Shown one piece after another: positions 1 through 7,241 of a stretch of DNA of 57,355 nucleotides. Below the pieces are notes generated by a model. The model worked only from the letters and a program-made list of their open reading frames with translations. It searched no databases and had not been told where the DNA came from. The DNA is taken from IMG/VR virus record IMGVR_UViG_3300045020_000042, positions 1 to 57,355 of that record, one strand, 5' to 3'. The translations under genes were made by a program, and so were the position numbers. The stretch is from a virus. Positions within the stretch are counted from its first letter, which is position 1, and each line of letters starts with the position of its first letter.

Positions 1-47
1 TGACGGCGCTCGCGGTCTGCTTCAAGAAGTTGGTGGAACTGTTTTAG
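1..47 (+). CDS. 3' end of a small membrane protein (second copy of the gene at 56904-57014)
   Basis: This is the C-terminal part of the 36-residue protein whose complete gene lies at the other end of the contig. It is cut only because the contig begins inside the gene; the stop is TAG at 45-47. Confidence 0.7.
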   Translation, partial: TALAVCFKKLVELF

Positions 48-225
48 AGGCGAACGGCCGACGACCGTGAAGTTCGGCCCACCAGACAGAGGTACGGAGG
101 CTCTATGCAACGCGCCCGTATTCAACCCGTAACAGCTGAGGACGAAATGGAAGACAAATCAAAGCAGCCAGTGGTAACCGTATCTGCGCCACCCCAGGTG
201 GAAAATCCACGCGCCCAGCGCCGCG
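1..225. repeat. Left copy of the terminal overlap (circularising repeat), short form
   Basis: Bases 1-116 are identical to 56968-57083, and 117-225 are identical to 57247-57355. The right-hand copy carries 163 extra bases (57084-57246) between these blocks. The overlap shows that the contig is circular or terminally redundant. The missing segment contains a hammerhead ribozyme. It could be a real deletion variant, or an assembly or amplification artefact caused by the very stable hairpins. Confidence 0.9.
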
Positions 226-563
226 TTCCACAGAGCCTGAACCGCCTCGAGCAGGCGGAGTACTTCAAGCTCTACAAGTGGATCGAGGCCGTCTGGTCCG
301 AGATCAGCAAGGAGCCCGGGATCCTTCGCGCGACGATCGCGCAACGCGCAACGGGCGCGCTCGGGTTCACGATCACCGAGCACCACATCTTCGGCGCGCT
401 CAAGAGCATGGGTCTCGAGCTTCCCGGCGTCAAGCGCGTTGTGAAGACCGACGAGGCCGTGAAGACGCTCGCGCAGACGCTCCTCATGCTGATCTCCGAG
501 ATCCCGCTGCTCGCTGCGAAGGTTCCTCAAGAGATCTTTGACGCGGTCAAGGAGCTGTCGTGA
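147..563 (+). CDS. Hypothetical early protein
   Basis: 138 residues if started at ATG 147, which follows the phage's characteristic CTGAGGAC Shine-Dalgarno box (136-143). The N-terminal 30 residues are polar and proline-rich. The rest looks alpha-helical, including a hydrophobic helix near residues 105-120. In the long form of the genome junction the frame extends upstream to ATG 57169, giving a longer N-terminus. In this short copy the frame is instead fused to ATG 105. I do not recognise the family. It opens a run of small, tightly packed genes. Confidence 0.7.
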   Translation: MEDKSKQPVVTVSAPPQVENPRAQRRVPQSLNRLEQAEYFKLYKWIEAVWSEISKEPGILRATIAQRATGALGFTITEHHIFGALKSMGLELPGVKRVVKTDEAVKTLAQTLLMLISEIPLLAAKVPQEIFDAVKELS

Positions 564-799
564 GCGTCCTTGAACCGTTGCCGCGCGGAGCGATCAAGCT
601 GCTGAAGGAGGCGATCGACGAGGCCGCAGGCTGGCGTGGCACGCTCGTCGGCAACCCCGACCCGCAACCGCTCGAGGAGTTTGACTCTCGGATCGCAGCC
701 ATGCGCGCGGCGCTCGAGGCCGTTCGCCTCCAGAACGCCGCGGTGAAACGGGCCGTGAGCCTCAACAAGATCGCGCTCACTGCCATCGTACCGCACTAA
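560..799 (+). CDS. Hypothetical protein
   Basis: 79 residues. A GTG start overlaps the previous stop by four bases (GTGA), with AAGGAG nine bases upstream. The protein is mostly helical and charged. It contains a short amphipathic segment and no recognisable domain. Tight translational coupling to its neighbours suggests co-expression. Function unknown. Confidence 0.7.
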   Translation: MSVLEPLPRGAIKLLKEAIDEAAGWRGTLVGNPDPQPLEEFDSRIAAMRAALEAVRLQNAAVKRAVSLNKIALTAIVPH

Positions 800-808
800 G
801 GAGGGGTT

Positions 809-1042
809 ATGATGATTCACCCGTTAGTCCTGTGCGCGTTCGTCGTTGCGGTGTACGTCGTTGGATTCCTCAGCGGCGACGTGACGGTTGCGTGGCTTGT
901 AAGGGAGCCGAGACCGAGGTTCACTGAGCCGGTCGTTATCGAGAGCCCGACCGCGGTCTACCGGTTCAGTATCGCGCAGCCGGGAGACTACGAGTTCAAG
1001 GTCTACGCCGACGGCTCGACGACCTTCATGAGGGTCAGGTGA
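809..1042 (+). CDS. Small membrane protein
   Basis: 77 residues with one N-terminal hydrophobic segment (about residues 4-30) followed by a polar C-terminal domain rich in beta-forming residues. The likely topology is a membrane anchor with a soluble tail. A strong GGAGGGG box precedes ATG 809. The family is not recognised. It is one of several small single-span proteins in the early arm. Confidence 0.7.
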   Translation: MMIHPLVLCAFVVAVYVVGFLSGDVTVAWLVREPRPRFTEPVVIESPTAVYRFSIAQPGDYEFKVYADGSTTFMRVR

Positions 1043-1266
1043 TGGCCAAGATCTACCGCATCGGTACCCTCGGCCGCAGCCAGGCCGCGCGGCGCGAGGA
1101 CGGCCAGTGGTTCGTCCGTGACCGGATCCGGACGCCGTTCGGCAACAAGTGGCTTCGCTGGTCGCCCGTCGCGGCCCGGCCCGATCACGCCTGGTACTGT
1201 GCGGGCGACGGCGAGGCGCGGCTTCCCCAGACTGATTCGTATCAACAACAAGGAGTTGCATCGTGA
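1042..1266 (+). CDS. Hypothetical protein
   Basis: 74 residues starting at ATG 1042, which shares one base with the previous stop. It is basic and rich in Arg and Trp, with a compact predicted beta fold. No family is recognised. Coupled translation with both neighbours supports it as a real gene. Confidence 0.6.
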   Translation: MAKIYRIGTLGRSQAARREDGQWFVRDRIRTPFGNKWLRWSPVAARPDHAWYCAGDGEARLPQTDSYQQQGVAS

Positions 1267-1550
1267 ATAGCATTAAGGTTTTCAAGCACCCGTCGAAGCT
1301 CAAGGTCGTGATCGACCCGCCGCCGGCCCCGGTCAGCATGCTGTCCGGTACCGTGAAGGGCGACACGTTCCTTCGCGAGGGCGCGCTCTGTATGCGAGTC
1401 GAATTGGGTTACCACTGTGAAAGGGAGGGAATCGTAGGGTCGCCGGCGCTCTGGATCATCAACTTGCAGACCGGTCGGGTCTGGGCCGCGGGTGACCGTG
1501 TCATCGATCACGTCAAGGCCTGCCTGACGCTGGAAGGGGGCCGGGAATGA
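1263..1550 (+). CDS. Hypothetical protein
   Basis: 95 residues from a GTG start with AAGGAG upstream, overlapping the previous stop by four bases. The composition is that of a small beta-rich soluble protein, with two Cys residues around positions 40-52. Function unknown. Confidence 0.65.
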   Translation: MNSIKVFKHPSKLKVVIDPPPAPVSMLSGTVKGDTFLREGALCMRVELGYHCEREGIVGSPALWIINLQTGRVWAAGDRVIDHVKACLTLEGGRE

Positions 1551-1849
1551 GAATCGTCCAGCTCGCCGTCGCGACCGACACCGAGAACGGCGAGGCCCTG
1601 TACGGGCTCGATGAGTTCGGCCGGTTGTACCTGTACCGCTACGTTCCTCTGGAGCCGAGGCGCTACGTCAAGCACCTGACCGACCGCAACGGTCACGCGA
1701 TCACGGGCACCGAGCACGGCGTGAACCTCTACGAGGCCGCGACCACGTGGACCTATTGCGACGGCTACACCAAGGGCTGGGAGCTGATCTGCGAGCACGA
1801 TGAGCCCCTGAGCCATCCCATCTCTCACCCGGAGGATCCTTCAAAATGA
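1547..1849 (+). CDS. Hypothetical protein
   Basis: 100 residues starting at an ATG that overlaps the previous stop (ATGA). GGGGGCCGGGA lies upstream as the ribosome-binding region. The protein is rich in Tyr and Trp and resembles small phage proteins that read like a regulatory or host-interaction domain, but no family is recognised. Confidence 0.65.
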   Translation: MRIVQLAVATDTENGEALYGLDEFGRLYLYRYVPLEPRRYVKHLTDRNGHAITGTEHGVNLYEAATTWTYCDGYTKGWELICEHDEPLSHPISHPEDPSK

Positions 1850-2226
1850 AGTTCCTGAAGAAATGGCGCCTCGAGCGACGCCTCAAGGCCCTTGCGGCCG
1901 AGCTCGACCAGCTCGACGATACCGAACGGCAGGTCACTGAGCGCAAGGGTCTCGTGATCAACGCCATGATCCGGACCCGGCACGCCCTGCTCGACTGCGA
2001 GGTCAAGTCACGCACCGAGGGTCGGACCTGGACCGTCACGCACGCGGTCGAGGGCGCAACGATGAAGAAGGGAGACACGTTCACGGTTGGCCCGTACCAT
2101 CCGGCCGTCCGGCCCGCGATCATCGTCAACTGCCCGGTCGATATCAACGTGCGGAACTGCACGTGGAATGATACGAACCCCGTCGCCTCCGGGCCCGTCG
2201 ATATCGATACGAGGAACCAGTCATGA
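1846..2226 (+). CDS. Hypothetical protein with N-terminal coiled coil
   Basis: 126 residues. Residues 1-50 are highly charged and helical (Lys/Arg/Glu/Leu heptad-like), probably a coiled coil. Residues 60-126 look beta-rich. The start overlaps the previous gene's last codons (ATGA-type) after a GGAGG box. Function unknown. Confidence 0.65.
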   Translation: MKFLKKWRLERRLKALAAELDQLDDTERQVTERKGLVINAMIRTRHALLDCEVKSRTEGRTWTVTHAVEGATMKKGDTFTVGPYHPAVRPAIIVNCPVDINVRNCTWNDTNPVASGPVDIDTRNQS

Positions 2227-2456
2227 AGCCCTGGCAAGTGGTGGCCGTAATGATCATCGTCGGGTGCGCCGTCGGCTCGCTCGTCCTTCTGGTCGGGGCG
2301 GCGACGTATCACCCGCGGCTTGAGGACGACTTCGACGCGCACTTCATCTGCTCGATCGACGGTCACGCGTACGTCGCCGCGGCCGACGACGGGGTCTCCG
2401 CCCAGAAGACTCTCACCAGGGCGCAGGAGTACGACTCCCAGTGCGCAGGGCGATGA
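2223..2456 (+). CDS. Small single-span membrane protein
   Basis: 77 residues. Residues 5-27 form a strong transmembrane helix, followed by a soluble C-terminal part with two Cys residues. This could be a periplasmic domain, but no processing site is obvious. It is coupled by ATGA to the upstream gene. The function is unknown. Confidence 0.65.
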   Translation: MKPWQVVAVMIIVGCAVGSLVLLVGAATYHPRLEDDFDAHFICSIDGHAYVAAADDGVSAQKTLTRAQEYDSQCAGR

Positions 2457-2611
2457 TGAACCGCCGGCGACCCGGACTTCGCCGGTATCCACTGACGCGG
2501 CTGCTGCCGGCCGCGACGTCGGCGCGCCCGTTCCTGATCCGTATCCGGGGCCGGTCGCGCCGGCAGATCGTAAGGATCCTGCGCAAGGCGGGGTCTCATC
2601 TTTTAACCTGA
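2453..2611 (+). CDS. Small, very basic hypothetical protein
   Basis: 52 residues from the ATG at 2453 (a second ATG follows immediately), overlapping the upstream stop. Nearly one third of residues are Arg or Lys, suggesting nucleic-acid binding. GCAGGG is a possible ribosome-binding site. The coding potential of so short and basic a frame in GC-rich DNA is uncertain. Confidence 0.45.
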   Translation: MMNRRRPGLRRYPLTRLLPAATSARPFLIRIRGRSRRQIVRILRKAGSHLLT

Positions 2612-2618
2612 GGAAATC

Positions 2619-2933
2619 ATGGCACATAACCGTATCGGGACGTTCAAGGAAGCGGAAAAGAAGTTAAACGCCCAGCTCAACCCGGCCAACCCGGTAGACG
2701 ATCCGGTCAACCATCCGGCTCATTACACGCAAGGTGCTGTAGAATGTATCGACGCGATCCGCGCGGCGCTTGGCCGGGACGGGTTTATCGCGTTCCTGCG
2801 CGGTCAGGTCATCAAGTATCAGTGGCGGCTCGGCCTGAAGGGTGTAGCGGCCGAGGACGCGGCGAAGGCGAACTGGTACGGCCAGAAGCTGGAGCAAGTC
2901 CTGAAAGAGGACCCTCTCGTTCTTGTCGATTAA
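2619..2933 (+). CDS. DUF3310-family protein
   Basis: 104 residues. The segment PVNHPAHYTQGAVECIDAI is the hallmark of the DUF3310 family, common in phages and often labelled as nucleotide-kinase-like without biochemical support. The family region spans about residues 28-95. TGAGG precedes the ATG. Its place among early genes fits a role in host takeover or nucleotide metabolism, but the reaction is unknown. Confidence 0.8.
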   Translation: MAHNRIGTFKEAEKKLNAQLNPANPVDDPVNHPAHYTQGAVECIDAIRAALGRDGFIAFLRGQVIKYQWRLGLKGVAAEDAAKANWYGQKLEQVLKEDPLVLVD

Positions 2934-2943
2934 GGAGTGAATC

Positions 2944-3111
2944 ATGTGTGAGGTGCTGGCGTTTCTCGTAATCTGTCTCATCGTCCTCTACCTCGGCCTG
3001 GTGCTGCTCGGCACGTGGTTCAACTGGAGATGGGAGAGGCACTGCCGGGAGTGCGAACGGTCCGTCCGCGACGGTAACGAGCTGCGCCGGAAGTTGGGGT
3101 ACGACCGGTGA
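2944..3111 (+). CDS. Small membrane protein
   Basis: 55 residues. Residues 3-27 are a long, Leu/Val-rich transmembrane helix. The rest is charged and contains a CxxC pair (residues 33-36). AAGGAG precedes ATG 2944, and the stop overlaps the next gene's GTG. Function unknown. Confidence 0.6.
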   Translation: MCEVLAFLVICLIVLYLGLVLLGTWFNWRWERHCRECERSVRDGNELRRKLGYDR

Positions 3112-3416
3112 GCCGCCTCCCGACTGACTCGCACGTGCACAGCCCGTTCGCAAAGCTGGGCCTGGCGCCGGGCGCGACGCCCGACCAGGTCAAGCAGGCC
3201 TGGCGCCGGCTCGCCGCGATCTACCACCCGGATAAGGGCGGTGACGGCGCCAAGTTCCACGAGCTCCGCCTCGCCTACGAGGCCGCGCTTGTGCAGTCGC
3301 AGCTGCCGAAGGTCTGTTCGAGGTGTAACGGGTCGGGCAAGACCGAGTACCGGAACGGCTTTAGCAGCATCATGATCGTCTGCTCGTTGTGTAACGGAAT
3401 CGGAGAAACAGCATGA
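3108..3416 (+). CDS. J-domain (DnaJ-like) protein with a zinc-knuckle tail
   Basis: 102 residues. Residues 13-65 form a J domain with the diagnostic HPD tripeptide (YHPDKGGD) between helices II and III. HPD is the motif that stimulates DnaK ATPase. The C-terminus carries two CxxCxG repeats (around residues 70-100), like half of the DnaJ zinc finger. It probably recruits host DnaK to a phage replication or assembly target. The start is GTG, overlapping the previous stop. No substrate-binding domain follows, so it is a minimal J protein. Confidence 0.85.
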   Translation: MSRLPTDSHVHSPFAKLGLAPGATPDQVKQAWRRLAAIYHPDKGGDGAKFHELRLAYEAALVQSQLPKVCSRCNGSGKTEYRNGFSSIMIVCSLCNGIGETA

Positions 3417-3742
3417 CCGTAATTTTCAAGGACCAGGCGTTCTACGATGAGTACATCGGGCTCGACGATCGCGATTACCGCGGCTGTACGTTCCATCGCT
3501 GCACGTTCTGCTACCGCGCCGAGGGCGAGGTACGCATGGAGCGTTGTACGTTCAGCGGCTGCAACTTCATGCTCGACGGTCCGGCGAAGGCCGTGGTCGA
3601 GTTCCTGACCGTCCTTCACCAGATGAAGAACGGCGGCGACCTGCTCGTCGAGTCGTTCTTCGCGCTCGTCCGGAGCGGCGAGGTCTTGAATCCGCAATCG
3701 TTCCAGGTGGCGTCGAGCGATGGCAGCCGGACGCTGAACTAG
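3413..3742 (+). CDS. Hypothetical protein with a short pentapeptide-like Cys/Phe repeat
   Basis: 109 residues. Residues 22-52 show a five-residue periodicity with CTF or CNF triplets, suggestive of a few pentapeptide-repeat coils. The C-terminal half is helical. It follows the J-domain gene with ATGA overlap, so the two are probably co-translated. A promoter starts just after its stop. Function unknown. Confidence 0.6.
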   Translation: MTVIFKDQAFYDEYIGLDDRDYRGCTFHRCTFCYRAEGEVRMERCTFSGCNFMLDGPAKAVVEFLTVLHQMKNGGDLLVESFFALVRSGEVLNPQSFQVASSDGSRTLN

Positions 3743-3771
3743 TTTACAGGTGGATTTTTTCGCTGTACGAT
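3743..3771 (+). promoter_or_regulatory. Putative sigma-70 promoter
   Basis: TTTACA (3743-3748), exactly 17 bases, then TACGAT (3766-3771). It immediately follows the stop of the preceding gene and lies about 25 bases upstream of the next start. The same -35 hexamer and 17-base spacing recur at 15739-15767. Confidence 0.6.
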
Positions 3772-3798
3772 CGCGCTGTCAACCTGCTGAGGACGACC

Positions 3799-4317
3799 AT
3801 GCCATTGGTTCCCAACGATATTTCAAAGAAGGCCCTTGAGCTCATCCGGGGCTTAGGCCCGGACGATCCGGACCCGTTCCTTCCCTCTGACTACGCTCGC
3901 ATGCTCGGCGGCCGACGCGCCGGCAAGTCGATGGTGCAACGTCAGTGGCTGCAGGACTTCGGCGTCGACCTGACTAAGCACGTGTTCCAGCCGCTGCTGG
4001 TCGAGAACGTCCTCTCGGTCGATGAGGGCGGGCGCGAGTATACTATCATCTCGGTCGACGAGGCCACCAGCTTCGACCATACCGCGATCGCGCGGATTGT
4101 CCGAGAGTTTACCGATTTCAAGCCCAACTCAGTGTGGTTCACTGAACTCCCCGACCCGGAGGACTGGTACCTCAAGGGCTGGCCGTACGTCGAGCAGGCA
4201 CCCGTCGACCTGGGTCCTTGGCCCTGGCCGAAGGCGCCGCCCGTTCCTCACGTCATGGGGCTCGACCCCGAGGAGATCAACCAGGCGGCGTTCGCCGCGT
4301 TCCGTCACCTGCTGTAA
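3799..4317 (+). CDS. Hypothetical protein
   Basis: 172 residues. ATG 3799 is chosen because it follows a CTGAGGAC box (3787-3794) and the promoter just upstream; the frame is open further 5', but that part overlaps the previous gene. The protein contains an acidic, Pro- and Trp-rich C-terminal third. It has a GGRRAGKS-like stretch near residues 37-43 but no other P-loop NTPase motif, so I do not call it an ATPase. Function unknown. Confidence 0.7.
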   Translation: MPLVPNDISKKALELIRGLGPDDPDPFLPSDYARMLGGRRAGKSMVQRQWLQDFGVDLTKHVFQPLLVENVLSVDEGGREYTIISVDEATSFDHTAIARIVREFTDFKPNSVWFTELPDPEDWYLKGWPYVEQAPVDLGPWPWPKAPPVPHVMGLDPEEINQAAFAAFRHLL

Positions 4318-4358
4318 ACCCGTAGCACACTCACTCGTAACCCGTAAGGAGAGTAACC

Positions 4359-4763
4359 ATGGCAGTTGCCAAGAAGGCTCCCGTTTTCAAGATCCCCAAG
4401 ACCATCGGCGCGGTCGCCGACCTGCTCTACTCGACGCGCGAGGAGCGGCTCGCGCTCGCGAAGGACGTCGCCTCGCTGCAGGAGCGGGAGAACCTGCTCC
4501 GTGAGCACATCATCAACACGCTACCGAAGTCCGAGGCGACGGGCGCGGCGGGAAAGCTCGCTCGCGTGACGGTCGTCAACGACGAGGTCCCGCAGGTCAA
4601 GGACTGGGACGAGCTCTACAAGTTCATCAGCCGCACGAAGTCGTTCGAGCTCCTGAACCGCGCGCTGTCGAAGTCCGCGGCGACTGAGCGGCTCGCGGCC
4701 GGCAAAAAGATCCCCGGCGTTGAGATGTTCCCCATCGTGAAGGTCTCGATCAACAAGGTGTAG
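4359..4763 (+). CDS. Conserved-looking early protein next to the putative ssDNA-binding gene
   Basis: 134 residues with a good AAGGAG box. The N-terminal half is a charged helix (residues 20-55, possible coiled coil). The C-terminal half alternates strand and helix and ends in a conserved-looking PIVKVSINKV. Proteins of this kind sit near replication genes in many phages, but I cannot assign a function. Confidence 0.7.
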   Translation: MAVAKKAPVFKIPKTIGAVADLLYSTREERLALAKDVASLQERENLLREHIINTLPKSEATGAAGKLARVTVVNDEVPQVKDWDELYKFISRTKSFELLNRALSKSAATERLAAGKKIPGVEMFPIVKVSINKV

Positions 4764-4767
4764 GCCC

Positions 4768-5418
4768 ATGACTCACTGTCTTGCGCGCCGTCACCGGCTG
4801 CTGTCGTTGCTGCCCGACGATGAGTGGAAGGTGCTCGAGCCGCTCCTGAACCTCACCGAACTGCGCGGCGGCCGGCAGCTCCTCAGCGGCGTTTTCTTTC
4901 CGACGTCCGCGACGCTCGCGGTCTTCGATCGCAGCCTTATGGAGGCCGGCGCGATCTACGGCGGGGAGGCCGCGATCGCCGGGTCGACGTTCAGCATGGC
5001 GCCGCTCGACGCCCAACTCGTCGTGCGGCACACCGGCTACGCCTGGACGATGCTTCACCACCACTACATGGAGTACGGCCTGCAGCTCGTCAGGCTGCGC
5101 AGCCTGATCGAGGGCATGGACCGGACCTACACGCGCCGGGCGCTCGCGACCCTGCGCTGTGCGGCTACGCACACGCTCGAGCGGCGTGTCGCGCGCTACC
5201 TCCTCGAGCAGGGGGAGGCCGAGCTTGACGTGACCCAGCAGTCGGTCGCTGACGCGCTTGGTATCCGTCGTGAGAGCGTTACTGAAGTGTTCGGGATGCT
5301 CGACCGCCACGGCGCAATCGCCCACGTTCGCGGGCACGTGACGGTCAACCTCACGGCGCTTCGCCCGTACTCGTGCGGCTGCGTCAGTTTCACCCGTAAC
5401 CCGTATACCAGCGTTTAA
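4768..5418 (+). CDS. Crp/Fnr-family transcriptional regulator
   Basis: 216 residues. The C-terminal part (about 145-200) is a winged helix-turn-helix of the Crp type: TQQSVADALGIRRESVTEVF matches the turn and recognition helix. The N-terminal 110 residues read like the Crp beta-barrel (LLSGVFFPTSATLAVF, then GGEAAIAG), but the cyclic-nucleotide phosphate-binding Arg/Ser signature is not evident. It is therefore probably regulated by another ligand or is constitutive. A long dimerisation helix precedes the HTH. It likely switches phage or host promoters. Phage-borne Crp proteins are uncommon. Confidence 0.8.
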   Translation: MTHCLARRHRLLSLLPDDEWKVLEPLLNLTELRGGRQLLSGVFFPTSATLAVFDRSLMEAGAIYGGEAAIAGSTFSMAPLDAQLVVRHTGYAWTMLHHHYMEYGLQLVRLRSLIEGMDRTYTRRALATLRCAATHTLERRVARYLLEQGEAELDVTQQSVADALGIRRESVTEVFGMLDRHGAIAHVRGHVTVNLTALRPYSCGCVSFTRNPYTSV

Positions 5419-5434
5419 CCCACAAGGAGCAGTC

Positions 5435-6283
5435 ATGGCAGCACGCAAACCTAAGATGTCAGAGTCAACCGCGGTCGCGAACTGGGACGAGGAGCTCGCA
5501 GCCGCCGCAGCTGCGGCCGCCGCGCAGGAGGCGTCGACCTCATCGGGCCAGTTCTTCGGACTGCGCGCGGGCGTCCTCACGTTCAACGACGCGCCGTTGC
5601 CGAACAACGAGATGGCGGTCATCATCCTCGACGCTGTGCTCGAGAACGTGTTCTACGGCGGTGCGTACGACCCTGACACGCCCCAATCGCCGGTCTGCTT
5701 CGCGTTCGGCCGTGATGAGAAGACCATGGAGCCGCACGCGAACGTCGACTCCGAGGAGGGGTTCGACCGGCAGCACCAGTCGTGCCATGGCTGCCCGAAC
5801 AACGAGTTTGGCTCGGCCGACGTCGGTAAGGGCAAGGCATGCCGGAACACGCGCCGCCTCGCGATGATCAGCGCGGGCACGCTCGAGCGCATCGGGCGCA
5901 GCGACTCGACCACGTTCACCGCGTTCGAGGACGTCGAGCACTTCGAGACGTCGCCGATCGGGTTCATGAAGCTGCCCGTCATGTCGGTCAAGGGTTACGC
6001 CGCGTTCGTCAAGCAGGTCGCCGGCGCGCTGCAACGTCCGCCGCACGCGATCTTCACCAAGGTACGCGTTGTCCCGGACGCCAAGTCCCAGTTCCGCGTG
6101 CTGTTCGAGCCGATCGGACAGGTCCCGAACGAGCTGCTCGGCGCGGTCATGGCGCGGCATCGTGAGGCGACGGAGTCGATCGAGTTCCCGTACACCCCGC
6201 GCAGCGATGACTTCGAGCAGGCGAAGCCCGCGCCGAAGCGTGGCGGCAAGGCAGCACCGCCGGCGCGCGGGAAGAAGTATTGA
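5435..6283 (+). CDS. Putative ssDNA-binding protein (Cys-rich, conserved phage type)
   Basis: 282 residues with an AAGGAG box. It starts with an alanine-rich low-complexity stretch (residues 24-30). A core follows with a putative metal site, CHGCPN near residue 115 and a further Cys-Arg-Asn near 133. The tail is basic and Lys/Gly/Pro-rich. The position just before the replication genes, the zinc-like cluster and the flexible tail suggest a single-stranded DNA-binding or recombination protein. This is inference, since I do not see an OB-fold signature. Confidence 0.55.
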   Translation: MAARKPKMSESTAVANWDEELAAAAAAAAAQEASTSSGQFFGLRAGVLTFNDAPLPNNEMAVIILDAVLENVFYGGAYDPDTPQSPVCFAFGRDEKTMEPHANVDSEEGFDRQHQSCHGCPNNEFGSADVGKGKACRNTRRLAMISAGTLERIGRSDSTTFTAFEDVEHFETSPIGFMKLPVMSVKGYAAFVKQVAGALQRPPHAIFTKVRVVPDAKSQFRVLFEPIGQVPNELLGAVMARHREATESIEFPYTPRSDDFEQAKPAPKRGGKAAPPARGKKY

Positions 6284-6288
6284 TTTAC

Positions 6289-6410
6289 GGAGGGTTCGCC
6301 GGGCGACGGGTGTCAAGCTGTATAGGTGCGTGCCGGTAGGCATGTCGTGGTAATCAATCCATACTAGCTCAGCGGCCACGGGCGGGGTTCAACTCCTCGG
6401 CCCTCCCCCA
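6289..6410 (+). ncRNA. tRNA-like / tmRNA-like RNA with encoded CCA
   Basis: Acceptor stem GGAGGGT (6289-6295) pairs with GCCCTCC (6400-6406), followed by C and an encoded CCA (6408-6410). A canonical T-arm precedes it: CGGGG (6383-6387), loop TTCAACT, CCTCG (6395-6399). At 122 nt it is too long for a tRNA and shows no anticodon arm. The 5' half contains GACGGG and AGGTGCGTGCCG, resembling bacterial tmRNA (GACGGG, then AGGTGCATGCCG). A P2-like helix pairs 6316-6326 with 6359-6369 (AGCT, GTAT and GG against AGCT, ATAC and CC, with two one-base bulges). It encloses a hairpin 6329-6334/6339-6344. No tag frame or room for PK2-PK4 exists. Confidence 0.6.
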
Positions 6411-6465
6411 CTAACAGGAGCGAGTCGTGAAGATCCGCTTTTTCAAACTTATCAAAGGAATCGTC

Positions 6466-6654
6466 ATGTTTGACATCAAGGCGTTGAAGGAGTCGGTACA
6501 GAAGGAGCTCGGCGAGGAGATGGCGTCCAAGGCCAAGGCCGTGCTGAAGTCGAAGTACAAGCAGCTCGAGAGCGCGAAGGCTGTGGTGCGTAACACCGAG
6601 CGCGAGATCGCCGACCTCGAAGCGAGCATCGAAGATGGTTCCTTCACTGGTTAG
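6466..6654 (+). CDS. Small coiled-coil protein
   Basis: 62 residues from ATG 6466 with AAAGGAA upstream. An alternative GTG at 6427, with CAGGAG, would add 13 residues. Lys/Glu/Ala-rich and helical throughout, with heptad-like spacing over residues 10-55. Short helical proteins of this type are common in phages, and the function is unknown. The 3' end overlaps the next gene by 20 bases. Confidence 0.65.
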   Translation: MFDIKALKESVQKELGEEMASKAKAVLKSKYKQLESAKAVVRNTEREIADLEASIEDGSFTG

Positions 6655-7225
6655 CCGTATCGTCTCGATCCCGCACCGCATCTTCTTTGCGGGGTGGGAG
6701 TCGACGACGACCGAGCTGCAGCAGTGCGGCTGGCGGTTCGCGGCCGAGGAGGACATCGCGCGGTACGAGGTTCGCCTGGTCTTGCGGCACGCGGTCGCCG
6801 GGCTGTACGGCGTCACCGAATCGGTAAGCCACATGTACTTTATGGGTAGGGGCGAACCGCTGAACTTTCACGTGATCTATCTGGGACCGCACTTCAGCGT
6901 TAACCCCCGGAGCTTTAACATGAATGGTGGGATGGACTTGCGCAACTTCCGTTCGATCGACGCGTACCCACAGATGATTCACGTGGACGAAGTGCAGAAC
7001 GTTGAGGACTTCAGCCACCTCTTCGCCGTCCCGCTCGTGAGGACCGAGCAGCTGATCGTCGAGCCGCACATGGTCGCAGGGCTGCTCGAGAAGATCCGGG
7101 AGGCCCAGTCGCCCGAGCAGGCCGCGATCCGCGAACGCAACAGGACCCGAGACCGTCGGGCCGAGTACCAGACCGGTGTGGAACGTCAGGTGTTTCACGC
7201 CCAGATTTTAAGCATCGCAAGTTAA
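6635..7225 (+). CDS. Hypothetical protein
   Basis: 196 residues. ATG 6635 overlaps the preceding gene. The N-terminal 150 residues look globular with alternating strands and helices, and the last 45 are charged and helical. No catalytic motif or known family is recognised. Confidence 0.6.
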   Translation: MVPSLVSRIVSIPHRIFFAGWESTTTELQQCGWRFAAEEDIARYEVRLVLRHAVAGLYGVTESVSHMYFMGRGEPLNFHVIYLGPHFSVNPRSFNMNGGMDLRNFRSIDAYPQMIHVDEVQNVEDFSHLFAVPLVRTEQLIVEPHMVAGLLEKIREAQSPEQAAIRERNRTRDRRAEYQTGVERQVFHAQILSIAS

Positions 7226-7241
7226 CCAGGAGCTGAGGACG

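Noticed and set aside
3905-3930. P-loop in the 172-residue protein at 3799
   Set aside because: GGRRAGKS lacks the usual spacing and no Walker B partner was found.
6361-6410. A conventional tRNA gene ending at the CCA
   Set aside because: The span is too long and there is no anticodon stem-loop; the tRNA-like reading with a P2-like helix fits better.
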